Source of the DNA: JADGNZ01 sp963719365 | Lineage (GTDB): Bacteria > Acidobacteriota > Thermoanaerobaculia > Gp7-AA8 | Length of the DNA: 64,000 nt | NCBI GenBank assembly: GCA_963719365.1 | Contig: OY970380.1 | Span: 5,146,001-5,210,000 of the forward strand | Reading direction: 5' to 3' | Shown here: positions 25,934 through 34,100 of the stretch, one piece after another | How the letters are laid out: every line of letters begins with the position of its first letter | Numbering within the stretch: the stretch's first letter is position 1 | Notes under the pieces: generated by a model | Databases searched by the model: none | What the model saw: the letters and a program-made list of their open reading frames with translations, nothing else | Told to the model about the DNA's origin: nothing | Translations under genes and position numbers: made by a program

Positions 25934-26578
25934 ATGAAAATCGCTCTGGCCGTCGCACTTTTCGCCGTTGCTGCGCGTGCCGAGGTGAGGGTGACGGTGG
26001 ATCACAACCGGGGGGCGGCGGCGACCACGGCGTTCAAGTTCGCGCGGGTGGCCTCGCCGGCGCGCGACGATGCGGCGTCCTCGGCGAAGGTCGAAGTCAT
26101 GGCCGGGACGGTCGATCGCAACAGTTCATCGATCGCGGCGCTGACCGATGGGCGACTTCCTGGCAACGAAGACGAGCCAGAAGCGAATCTCTTTTTTCGC
26201 GGCGATTCGTGGGGTGGGCGCATTCGCTTCGACCTCGGTTTCATCGTCGACATAGCGGCCGTGAACACCTACTCGTGGCATCCCAACACGCGTGCGCCGC
26301 AGGTTTACCGGCTGTATGCGAGCGACGGCACCGATCCGAATTTCAATCCCACTCCCGGGGTGAAGGTCGATCTCTCCACGTGCGGCTGGCGCGAGATTGC
26401 CTTCGTCGATACGCGGCCGAAGGATGGCGATGACGGCGGACAGTACGGCGTGAGCATCGCGGACACGAGCGGCTCTCTCGGCCGCTATCGCTACCTTCTC
26501 TTCGACGTCTTCGAGACTGAGAGCGACGATCCGTGGGGCCAGACGTTTTACAGCGAGATCGATGTGGTGAAGAAATGA
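25934..26578 (+). CDS. Secreted discoidin-like (galactose-binding-fold) protein
   Basis: 214 residues from ATG 25934. An earlier in-frame ATG at 25679 lies in the palindromic repeat. A signal peptide (MKIALAVALFAVAARA) is followed by one beta-rich domain with VEVMAGTVDRNSSSIAALTDGR, then FDLGFIVDIAAVNTYSWHP and RYLLFDVFETE, a pattern typical of F5/8 type C / discoidin-like carbohydrate-binding folds. It overlaps the GH38 mannosidase gene by 4 bp (ATGA), so the two are co-translated and the protein may bind glycans that the mannosidase trims. Confidence 0.75.
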   Translation: MKIALAVALFAVAARAEVRVTVDHNRGAAATTAFKFARVASPARDDAASSAKVEVMAGTVDRNSSSIAALTDGRLPGNEDEPEANLFFRGDSWGGRIRFDLGFIVDIAAVNTYSWHPNTRAPQVYRLYASDGTDPNFNPTPGVKVDLSTCGWREIAFVDTRPKDGDDGGQYGVSIADTSGSLGRYRYLLFDVFETESDDPWGQTFYSEIDVVKK

Positions 26579-29500
26579 TCCGGCGAATGATCATCGCGTT
26601 GCTCTTCGCCTGTGCCGCGGTTGCGCACGCCGCCGATCCGCCCGACCTCACGAAGCAGCCCACGCTTTACGTCGTCGGCTACGCGCATCTCGACACGGAG
26701 TGGCGATGGGAGTATCCGCAGACGATCAGCGAATTTCTGCCGCGCACGATGCACGACAACTTCGCGCTCTTCGAAAAATATCCGCACTACATCTTCAACT
26801 TCAGCGGCGCCAATCGTTATCGGATGATGCGCGAGTACTACCCGGCCGACTACGCGAAGTTGCAGGAGTGGGTGCGCAAAGGCCGCTGGTTTCCGGCCGG
26901 ATCGTCGATGGAAGAGAGCGACGTGAACTCGCCGTCGGCCGAATCGATCATCCGCCAGGTTCTCTACGGCAATGCGTATTTTCGCCGTGAGCTTGGACGC
27001 ACCAGCGCGGAGTACATGCTGCCCGACTGCTTCGGATTTCCCGCGTCGCTTCCGAGCATCCTGCATCACATGGGCATCGTTGGATTCTCGACGCAGAAGC
27101 TGACGTGGGGATCGTCGGCTCCGGTTGGTGGCCCGGACTCGCTGGAGAAAACGCCGGTGGGAACGCCGTTCAATGTGGGCGTTTGGGAAGGTCCGGACGG
27201 CAGCAGCGTCCTGGCCGCGTTCAATCCCGGCAGCTACAGCGCGGACATTCGCTACGACCTTTCGCGCAGCGATACGACGCCGCCGAAGAACGTGGACTGG
27301 CCGAAGCGCGTGCAACGCAACGGCGCGGCCAGCGGCGTTTTCACCGACTATCACTACTACGGCACCGGCGATGTCGGCGGCGCGCCGCGCGAGCCCTCGG
27401 TGCAACTGGTCGAGTCGATCGTGTCGAAGAACGACGGTCCGCTGCACGTGATCTCGTCGACGGCCGAACAGATGTTTCTCGACATCAATCTGAAACAACG
27501 AGCCGGACTTCCACGCTACAAGGGCGAGCTCGAACTGACGAATCACTCCGCCGGATCGCTGACGTCCGAGGCGTATCAAAAGAGGTGGAATCACAAGAAC
27601 GAGCTGCTTGCGGACGCCGCCGAGCGCGCCTCGGTCGCCGCGGAATGGCTCGGCGGACGCGCGTACCCGAGGAAGCGATTGAATGATGCCTGGACGCTGG
27701 TGATGGGCGGCCAGTTTCACGACATCGCCGCCGGCACCGCGACTCCAAAGGCGTACGAGTATTCGTGGAACGACGACGTGATCGCCATGAATCAGTTCGC
27801 AGGCGTGCTGACGAGCGCGACGGAAGCGGTGGCGTCGAATCTCGACACGCGCGTGAAGGGAACGGCGATCGTCGTCTACAACCCGCTGAGCATCGCGCGG
27901 GAGGATGTGGTCGAGACAAGCACCGATGTGCCCTACGATCACGATGTTCGTGTCGTTGGGCCGGACGGCACAGCGGTTCCCTCGCAGCACGAACGCGGCA
28001 TGGTGACCTTCGTGGCGAAGGTTCCAGCGGCCGGTTGGGCCGTATACGACGTGCGCGATGCGGGAGCCAGGAATCGGACACCGCGAGCCGTAGACTCGAT
28101 GCCACATGTCGAGCTCCGACCACGAATTCTCGACGTCGTGTCGTTGGACGCCGCCACGCTCGAGAATGCCCGCTATCGCATAACGATCTACCCCAACGGT
28201 GACATCGCCTCCATCGTTGATAAGAAGACGACGCGAGAGTTGCTCGATGCACCCGCGCGTCTCGATCTTCAGACCGAGGCTCCGCACGATTGGCCCGCAT
28301 GGAACATGGACTGGGCTGATCAGCAGAAGAAGCCGCGTGGCTCCGTTTCGGGACCAGCCACGTTCCGCGTCGTCGAGAATGGGCCGGCTCGCGTTGCCGT
28401 CGAAGTGACGCGCGAGACCGAGGGCTCGCGATTCGTGCAGACGATCCGCCTGGCCGCGGGCGACGGCGGCAACCGCATCGAGATCGACAACGCCATCGAC
28501 TGGAAGACCGAAGCGGCGGCGTTGAAAGCAACGTTTCCGCTGGCTGTGCACAACCGGCTCGCAACCTACAACTGGGAAGTGGGCACGATCGAACGGCCAA
28601 CGAACGATGAGAAGAAGTTCGAGGTGGCGTCGCATCAGTGGTTCGATCTGAGCGATGCCCATGGCGGCGTCACGGTTCTGAGCGATTGCAAATACGGCTC
28701 GGACAAACCCGACGATCACACGCTGCGGCTCACGTTGCTCTACACGCCAGGCCTCAGCGCGAACGGCCGCGCCTACAGCGATCAGGCTTCGCAGGACTGG
28801 GGACATCACGAGTTTGTTTATGGACTGGCGTCGCACGCCGGTGACTGGCGATCGGAAGGGACGGACTGGCAGGCGCAGCGTCTGAGCCAGCCGCTGATCG
28901 CGTTCGTATCGCCGAAACATGCCGGCAGTCTTGGTCGCAAATTTTCGCTGTTGCGCGTCAGTAATCCGCGCGTTCGCGTTCTGGCGCTGAAGAAAGCGGA
29001 GAGCGGCGATGACCTCATCGTGCGGATAGTCGAGCTCGACGGCAAGCGGCAGAACGATGTCCGCATCGGCTTCGCCGCGAATGTCATCGCCGCTCGCGAA
29101 GTGAACGGCCAGGAGATGCCGGTCGGGAAAGCGCGCATCGTTGACGGACGCGTCGCGGCGTCGTTCGCGCCGTATCAATTGCGGACATTCGCAGTTCGTC
29201 TGGCGTCGTCCGCGACGAAGGTTCGCGCGCCGCGCTCAAAGTCAGTCGCACTTCTGTTCGATCGCAACGTGACCAGTCACGACGGCGAGAAATCAACAGC
29301 CGGCTTCGATGCCGCTGGCCGCGCGATCCCCGCCGAGATGCTGCCGCGCGAGATCGACTATGCGGGCATCCATTTCCACCTCGGCGCTGGAGACGCAGCG
29401 AATGCGGTCGTCGCGCATGGCCAGTCCATCGCGCTTCCCGGGGGCGAACACAAACGTCTCTACTTCCTCGCCGCCGCCAACGGCGATCAACAAGCCACGT

Positions 29501-29916
29501 TCACCATCGACGGCAAGGCAATCGACATCACGATTCAGAATTGGACCGGCTACGTCGGCCAATGGGACAACCGGCTCTGGACGACGAAGCAGGAAACGCT
29601 GCCGCCGCGGGACGACGCTCCACCCAACGCGCCGGCGCGCACGCGCATGGCCACGGTCTTCAACGGCCTCACACCCGGTTTCATCAAACGCGCGCCAATC
29701 GCATGGTTCGCGTCGCATCGGCACACGGCCGATGGTGCGAACGAGCCGTACGCGTATTCGTACCTGTTCGCCTACGCCATCGATCTTCCGCCCGGCGCCC
29801 GCACGATCACGCTGCCCGACAACGACAAGATCCGCATCCTGGCGGCGACCGTTTCGGACGAGACCTTTTCGATTCAGGAAGCGCAACCGCTGTATGACAC
29901 CCTGATCCACTGGTGA
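26575..29916 (+). CDS. Exported GH38 alpha-mannosidase
   Basis: 1113 residues from ATG 26575. A signal peptide ends at about residue 20 (VAHAA). The GH38 catalytic domain begins VVGYAHLDTEWRWEYPQT (zinc ligands His38 and Asp40); the nucleophile region is LPDCFGFPASLPSILHHMG with Asp151. Middle and C-terminal beta-sandwich domains of the family follow. The enzyme removes alpha-linked mannose from oligosaccharides such as N-glycan or fungal mannan chains, here outside the cytoplasm. Genes downstream encode an Rbs-type sugar ABC transporter, so released sugar is probably imported by it (inference). Confidence 0.92.
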   Translation: MIRRMIIALLFACAAVAHAADPPDLTKQPTLYVVGYAHLDTEWRWEYPQTISEFLPRTMHDNFALFEKYPHYIFNFSGANRYRMMREYYPADYAKLQEWVRKGRWFPAGSSMEESDVNSPSAESIIRQVLYGNAYFRRELGRTSAEYMLPDCFGFPASLPSILHHMGIVGFSTQKLTWGSSAPVGGPDSLEKTPVGTPFNVGVWEGPDGSSVLAAFNPGSYSADIRYDLSRSDTTPPKNVDWPKRVQRNGAASGVFTDYHYYGTGDVGGAPREPSVQLVESIVSKNDGPLHVISSTAEQMFLDINLKQRAGLPRYKGELELTNHSAGSLTSEAYQKRWNHKNELLADAAERASVAAEWLGGRAYPRKRLNDAWTLVMGGQFHDIAAGTATPKAYEYSWNDDVIAMNQFAGVLTSATEAVASNLDTRVKGTAIVVYNPLSIAREDVVETSTDVPYDHDVRVVGPDGTAVPSQHERGMVTFVAKVPAAGWAVYDVRDAGARNRTPRAVDSMPHVELRPRILDVVSLDAATLENARYRITIYPNGDIASIVDKKTTRELLDAPARLDLQTEAPHDWPAWNMDWADQQKKPRGSVSGPATFRVVENGPARVAVEVTRETEGSRFVQTIRLAAGDGGNRIEIDNAIDWKTEAAALKATFPLAVHNRLATYNWEVGTIERPTNDEKKFEVASHQWFDLSDAHGGVTVLSDCKYGSDKPDDHTLRLTLLYTPGLSANGRAYSDQASQDWGHHEFVYGLASHAGDWRSEGTDWQAQRLSQPLIAFVSPKHAGSLGRKFSLLRVSNPRVRVLALKKAESGDDLIVRIVELDGKRQNDVRIGFAANVIAAREVNGQEMPVGKARIVDGRVAASFAPYQLRTFAVRLASSATKVRAPRSKSVALLFDRNVTSHDGEKSTAGFDAAGRAIPAEMLPREIDYAGIHFHLGAGDAANAVVAHGQSIALPGGEHKRLYFLAAANGDQQATFTIDGKAIDITIQNWTGYVGQWDNRLWTTKQETLPPRDDAPPNAPARTRMATVFNGLTPGFIKRAPIAWFASHRHTADGANEPYAYSYLFAYAIDLPPGARTITLPDNDKIRILAATVSDETFSIQEAQPLYDTLIHW

Positions 29917-29935
29917 AGAAAAAACCGGAGACTGA

Positions 29936-30937
29936 ATGAAACGAACTTTGGCCACCGTTGCAATCGCCATCTTCTTCCTCGCCTGCGCAAAGCACGAACA
30001 GACGAGTGCACAGAAATCCGGCAAGTCCTTCACCATCGCCGTCATCCCGCAAGGCTCCACGCATGAGTTCTGGAAGAGCATTCACGCCGGCGCGATGAAG
30101 ACGGCGCAGGACGAGGCGAAGGCCGGCGTCAACGTCACCATCATCTGGAAAGGTCCGATGCGCGAGGACGACCGCGAACAGCAAGTGCAGGTCGTCGAGG
30201 GCTTCGTCACGCAGCACGTCGATGGCATCGTGCTCGCGCCGTTCGACAAGAACGCGCTCGTCCGTCCCGTCGAAGAAGCCAAGCGCGCTGGCATCCCGAC
30301 GGTCGTCGTCGATTCCGGCCTCGAATCCACCGATCCAATCAGCTTCGTGGCCAGCAACAACTACCACGGTGGCGAGCTCGCCGCCGACGAGATGGGCCGC
30401 CTCCTCGGCGGCAAAGGAAAAGTTCTGGCGCTGCGCTATCAGGAAGGCGTCTTCAGCACCGAGCAACGCGAAAAGGGATTCATCGAGCGGATCAAGGCTG
30501 GTTATCCGAACATCCAGCTCATCTCTTCGAGCCAATTCGCCGGCGCGACGCGCGACACGGCCAAGACCGCGGCCGAGAATCTGCTGAACCGATTCGGCAA
30601 CGACCTCGATGGCCTTTTTACGCCGAATGAGTCGTCCACCGCCGGAGCGCTCCTGGCGCTGGAGGATGCCGGCAAAGCAGGCAAGATCCATTTCATCGGC
30701 TTCGACACGAGCGATGTCTTCGTCAAAGCGATGCGCGACGGCAAGCTGCACGGCATCGTGGTGCAGAATCCCTTTCGCATGGGCGAGCTCGGAGTCAAAA
30801 CCGTCGTCGATCACCTTCTCGGTAAGCCGGTGGAAAAACGCGTCGACACCGGCGTCACGCTGATCAATCCCGCGAACCTCGGCGCGCCGGAATCGCAGAC
30901 GCTGCTGCATCCGCCGCTGGAGACGTATTTGAAGTGA
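29936..30937 (+). CDS. Sugar ABC transporter substrate-binding lipoprotein, RbsB-like
   Basis: 333 residues. Lipobox FLAC (Cys17) after a charged MKRT start. The mature protein is a type I periplasmic binding fold: FTIAVIPQGSTHEFWKSIHA, VDGIVLAPFDKNALVRPVEE, IPTVVVDSGLE, GLFTPNESSTAGALLALEDA and IHFIGFDTSD, the order seen in ribose/galactose/autoinducer-2 binding proteins. It follows the mannosidase by 19 bp and precedes the ATPase gene, so it is probably in the same operon. The exact sugar is not decided by sequence. Confidence 0.92.
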   Translation: MKRTLATVAIAIFFLACAKHEQTSAQKSGKSFTIAVIPQGSTHEFWKSIHAGAMKTAQDEAKAGVNVTIIWKGPMREDDREQQVQVVEGFVTQHVDGIVLAPFDKNALVRPVEEAKRAGIPTVVVDSGLESTDPISFVASNNYHGGELAADEMGRLLGGKGKVLALRYQEGVFSTEQREKGFIERIKAGYPNIQLISSSQFAGATRDTAKTAAENLLNRFGNDLDGLFTPNESSTAGALLALEDAGKAGKIHFIGFDTSDVFVKAMRDGKLHGIVVQNPFRMGELGVKTVVDHLLGKPVEKRVDTGVTLINPANLGAPESQTLLHPPLETYLK

Positions 30938-30940
30938 GCA

Positions 30941-31000
30941 AGGAGTGTGGGCGTCTCGCCCGCGGGCGTTCGGGCGTCCCGCCCGAGCGCTCCGAGGACG
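30941..31000. repeat. GGGCGTCTCGCCC-type palindromic repeat
   Basis: GGAGTGTGGGCGTCTCGCCC followed by GGGCGTCCCGCCC and a GCGCTCCGAGGACG block. The same words in the opposite orientation appear at 48413-48520. It sits between the binding-protein and ATPase genes of one likely operon. Confidence 0.8.
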
Positions 31001-31106
31001 TTGGTACTCAACTCTCAAGCGAGGTTGCTCGGTTGTCGGCGTTGAGACGCAAGCACTCTTTTCAAACCGCCGCAATTGGACGGCGCCTCGTGCCCAGGAT
31101 TGCGCG

Positions 31107-32672
31107 ATGACGAGTGGCATCGCATCTCCGTCGTTCGGCGGCGGGACGCCTCCGGGCCAGCCGCCGGGGACGGCAGCGTTCCGCAGCGCTGCGATTCGAA
31201 AACGCTTCGGCGCCACGATCGCGCTCGACGGCGTCGATCTCGAAGTCGCGCCTGGCGAGGTGCACGCGCTCATCGGCGAGAACGGCGCTGGGAAGAGCAC
31301 GTTGATGAATGTCTTGTCGGGCGCAATCGCTCCCGACAGCGGAACGATGATCGTCGATGGAACGCAGTACGCGCCGCGCGGACCGGCCGATGCGCGCGCG
31401 GTGGGCATCGCGCATATTCATCAGGAGCTGGCGTTGTGCGCGCATCTCTCCGTCGCCGAAAACATCGTCATGGGAATCGAGCCGTCGCGCGGCGGATGGC
31501 TGCGTCGCGATGCGATGAACGAGCGCGCTGCAGCCCTGCTGGCCGAGTTCGGACGAAGCGAGATCGATCCTGAAAAGCGCGTCGCGAGTCTCTCGCTCGC
31601 CGACCGCCAGGTCGTCGAAATCTGCCGCGCACTGGCGCGCGATGCCCGGATTCTCTTGATGGATGAACCGACGAGCAGCCTGCAGCGAGCAGACGTCGAG
31701 CGCCTCTTCGAGACCGTACGCCGCCTTCGCGATCGCGGAATGGCAATCATCTACATCAGCCATTTTCTGGAAGAGGTTCGCGAGATCGCCCGCCGGTTCA
31801 CCGTTCTGCGCGATGGTCGTAGTGTCAGCAGCGGTGAACTGTCCGAGGTGCGCGATGAGGAGTTGATCTCGATGATGGTGGGAGCACAGACAAGACTGCC
31901 TGTGCCACATCAAGGTGCGCATGAGCCACAAGTAAACGGGCTTTCCGAAATCCTCCTCGAAGTCGAAAACCTCTCCGCCCCTCAGCGTCTCCGCGTGGCC
32001 AGTTTCAAGCTCCATCGCGGCCAAATCCTCGGCGTCGCCGGTCTCGTCGGCTCCGGCCGCAGCGATCTCGTTCGCGCTCTCTTCGGCCTGCAACCCTCGG
32101 CCGGCGTCGTGCGCGTCCGCGGGCGTGCGCTTGGCAATTTACGCAGCGCGCGACAAATCCGCAACGGCTTCGGCTACCTCAGCGAAGACCGCAAAGGCGA
32201 AGGACTCGCCCTGCAATTGCCGATCGCCAACAACGTGACGATGAGCCGCTTCGCAACCTGCTCGCGGGCCGGATGGATCGATCAAGGCCGGCAAAACGCG
32301 CAGACGCAAGATGTCGCGACGCGCCTGCGCATCAAGGCGCCGGGCCCGCGCGGCATCGTCGGAAAATTATCCGGCGGCAATCAGCAGAAGGTCGCCTTGG
32401 CGCGTCTTCTCCATCAGGATCCCGACATCCTCCTTCTCGACGAGCCCGCGCGCGGCATCGACATCGGTAGCAAGGCCGATATCTATCGCGAGATTCGAAG
32501 GCTGGCCGGCGAAGGAAAGGGCATCGTAATGGTCAGCTCGTACCTGCCGGAACTGCTCGCCGTGTGCGACACCATCGCCGTCATGACGCGCGGCCGTCTT
32601 TCGCCCGCGAAACCGGCGGACGAATGGACCGCCAACAGCATTCTCCAAGCCGCGATCGGCGGCGAAACGTAG
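31107..32672 (+). CDS. Sugar ABC transporter ATP-binding protein, RbsA/MglA type (two ABC domains)
   Basis: 521 residues from ATG 31107. First ABC domain: IRKRFGATIALDGVDLEV, Walker A GENGAGKST (57-65), LLMDEPTSS. Second domain: the degenerate nucleotide loop GLVGSGRSDLVRALFG usual in this family, with the signature LSGGNQQKVALARLL. It energises the RbsB/RbsC-like partners on either side. Two in-frame repeat tracts are visible: residues ~10-26 (FGGGTPPGQPPGTAAF, from the GC-rich palindrome) and ~256-275 (QTRLPVPHQGAHEP, in the inter-domain linker). The TAG stop (32670-32672) belongs to an ACGTAGGTCGGACTCTC hairpin arm. A start after the first repeat is possible. Confidence 0.92.
   Translation: MTSGIASPSFGGGTPPGQPPGTAAFRSAAIRKRFGATIALDGVDLEVAPGEVHALIGENGAGKSTLMNVLSGAIAPDSGTMIVDGTQYAPRGPADARAVGIAHIHQELALCAHLSVAENIVMGIEPSRGGWLRRDAMNERAAALLAEFGRSEIDPEKRVASLSLADRQVVEICRALARDARILLMDEPTSSLQRADVERLFETVRRLRDRGMAIIYISHFLEEVREIARRFTVLRDGRSVSSGELSEVRDEELISMMVGAQTRLPVPHQGAHEPQVNGLSEILLEVENLSAPQRLRVASFKLHRGQILGVAGLVGSGRSDLVRALFGLQPSAGVVRVRGRALGNLRSARQIRNGFGYLSEDRKGEGLALQLPIANNVTMSRFATCSRAGWIDQGRQNAQTQDVATRLRIKAPGPRGIVGKLSGGNQQKVALARLLHQDPDILLLDEPARGIDIGSKADIYREIRRLAGEGKGIVMVSSYLPELLAVCDTIAVMTRGRLSPAKPADEWTANSILQAAIGGET
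31135..31186. repeat. GC-rich palindrome copy inside the ABC ATPase gene start
   Basis: CGGCGGGACGCCTCCGGGCC and GCCGCCGGGGACGGCAGCGT match the element at 10871-10994. It is read in-frame as a Gly/Pro-rich N-terminal leader ahead of the conserved ABC fold. Confidence 0.8.
31884..31905. repeat. GCACAGACAAG...CTGTGC palindrome inside the ABC ATPase linker
   Basis: GCACAGACAAGACTGCCTGTGC is an imperfect palindrome translated in-frame between the two ABC domains. A similar-looking hairpin is at 16579-16604. Confidence 0.6.
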
Positions 32673-32695
32673 GTCGGACTCTCCAGTCCAACGTA
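32667..32695. repeat. Half copy of the ACGTAGGTCGGACTCTC hairpin, containing a stop codon
   Basis: ACGTAGGTCGGACTCTCCAG is identical to the arms at 2754 and 2963. The TAG within it is the stop of the ABC ATPase gene. The other arm is missing; the element is directly joined to the next palindrome. Confidence 0.85.
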
Positions 32696-32700
32696 GCTTG

Positions 32701-32790
32701 AGGGGTCAGACCGAAAGTGAAAGTGACGAATATTGTCATCGGCTCGTGCCACGCTCAATTTTCGTCACCTTCACTTTCGGTCTGACCCCT
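32701..32790. repeat. 90-bp palindrome, GGGGTCAG family
   Basis: Arms AGGGGTCAGACCGAAAGTGA and TCACTTTCGGTCTGACCCCT bracket ~40 bp. The outer form GGGGTCAG ... CTGACCCC is shared with the in-gene element at 37791-37881, although the inner arm sequence differs. It resembles REP-type hairpins mobilised by RAYT transposases; none is encoded in this window. Its right arm provides the stop of the membrane protein gene on the minus strand. Confidence 0.88.
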
Positions 32791-33052
32791 CGCGATTGCC
32801 GCGCGCCAACGACCACGCGAAATGGATTGCCGCGAATACGCCGGAAAAACGAACGCGACTGTCCACGTACTGCTCGATCACGTAGAAGCAGAAGTAGTAG
32901 GCCCGTGCGAACGCCCAGACAGTTGCAACGAGAAGAAGTGCGCTCGACAGTTCTGGCGTACGCAGCAGGAGGAGCGCGCCTGCGAAGATTCCAATCATCA
33001 GGAAAAGGACAAACTTGAGAAGCAGGAGTCGCGGGCTCGTGATGATCTGCAC
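32771..33052 (-). CDS. Small membrane protein of unknown function
   Basis: 93 residues from a GTG at 33052 (MQIITSPRLLLLKF). An upstream GTG at 33076 is also possible. Two membrane helices (~10-28 and ~36-58) are followed by an amphipathic aromatic stretch AYYFCFYVIEQYVDSRVRFS. It lies on the opposite strand inside the sugar ABC operon, between the ATPase and permease genes, so it is either an insertion into the operon or has its own promoter. The last five codons (GSDRK, stop) come from the GGGGTCAG palindrome arm, so the native C-terminus has been replaced. Not recognised as a named family. Confidence 0.75.
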   Translation of the reverse strand: MQIITSPRLLLLKFVLFLMIGIFAGALLLLRTPELSSALLLVATVWAFARAYYFCFYVIEQYVDSRVRFSGVFAAIHFAWSLARGNREGSDRK

Positions 33053-33137
33053 AGACGTTTGACGTCCGGCCCGCACTCTCGGTTCGGGATGTTGCGATCA
33101 GCGGAGCGGCCGCTCCCGCATACAATCCGCACCTCGC

Positions 33138-34097
33138 ATGAAACGCTGGCTTCGCGTCCTCGCTCCGCTCGCCGGCCTCGTTGCGGTCATCCTTCTCTTC
33201 GCGATTCTCACCGGATCGCCGGCGCGTTACCTCTCGGGTGCGAACCTGCGCGTCGTGCTCGCGCAAACGGTCATCGTCGCCATCGGCGCGATCGGGATGA
33301 CGATGATCATCGTCAGCGGCGGCATCGATCTTTCCGTCGGGGCTGTCATCGCGCTGACGAGCGTCGTTACCGCGTTGACGTTACACGACGGATGGACGCC
33401 GATTGCTGCGTTGAGCGCGGGCGTGATCGCTGGCGGCATCGTTGGCATCATCAACGGCTTGGCCATCACCGCTCTGCGCGTCGTCCCGTTCATCGCCACG
33501 CTCGGCATGCTCGGCATCGCGCGCGGCGTCGCCAAGTACGTCGCTGGCGAGCAGACCGTCAACCCGCCGGCGACGTGGCTCAATGAACTGGCCGTGACGT
33601 TCCCGTCGCGCGACTGGATGCTCTTCGCGCCCGGCGTCTGGATCGCGATCATCCTGGCGGCGATGATGGCTCTCGTGCTGCGCAACACCGTCTTCGGACG
33701 CCACGTCTTCGCACTCGGTTCGAACGAAGCGGCGGCGCGCGCCTGCGGCATCAATACCGGCGCGCTGAAAATACGCATCTACGCGCTGGCAGGATTGTTC
33801 TTCGGGCTCGCCGGCGTGATGCAGATGTCGCGCTTGCGGCAGGGCGATCCGACGGTCGCCGTCGGCGTCGAGCTCGACGTCATCGCTGCGGTCGTCATCG
33901 GCGGCGCGAGTCTCAGCGGCGGAGAGGGAAGCATCGCCGGCGCGATGATCGGCGCGCTGGTCATGGCATTTCTCCGCAACGGCAGCCAGCAAATGGGCTG
34001 GCCGAATTACGTGCAGGAGATCATCATCGGCGCCGTGATCGTGCTCGCCGTCGCCGCGGACCGCTGGCGTGCTTTGCGCGCGGCCGAAAGGAACTGA
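33138..34097 (+). CDS. Sugar ABC transporter permease, RbsC-like
   Basis: 319 residues with about 8-10 membrane helices. Family signatures: AQTVIVAIGAIGMTMIIVSG and GIDLSVGAVIALTSVV (~40-75), FALGSNEAAARACGI (~194-208) and the cytoplasmic-loop region QGDPTVAVGVELDVIAAVVI with GGASLSGGEGSIAGAMIG. This is the membrane channel of an Rbs/Mgl-type importer, matching the binding protein and double ATPase upstream. It is separated from the ATPase gene by 465 bp holding two palindromes and an opposite-strand gene, so expression may be uncoupled. Confidence 0.92.
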   Translation: MKRWLRVLAPLAGLVAVILLFAILTGSPARYLSGANLRVVLAQTVIVAIGAIGMTMIIVSGGIDLSVGAVIALTSVVTALTLHDGWTPIAALSAGVIAGGIVGIINGLAITALRVVPFIATLGMLGIARGVAKYVAGEQTVNPPATWLNELAVTFPSRDWMLFAPGVWIAIILAAMMALVLRNTVFGRHVFALGSNEAAARACGINTGALKIRIYALAGLFFGLAGVMQMSRLRQGDPTVAVGVELDVIAAVVIGGASLSGGEGSIAGAMIGALVMAFLRNGSQQMGWPNYVQEIIIGAVIVLAVAADRWRALRAAERN

Positions 34098-34100
34098 ATC

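Noticed and set aside
26548..29178. An 876-codon open frame on the minus strand opposite the GH38 mannosidase
   Set aside because: Antisense of a motif-rich enzyme; composition (Arg, His, Val, Asp) is that of a frame shadow, with no domain or ribosome-binding site.
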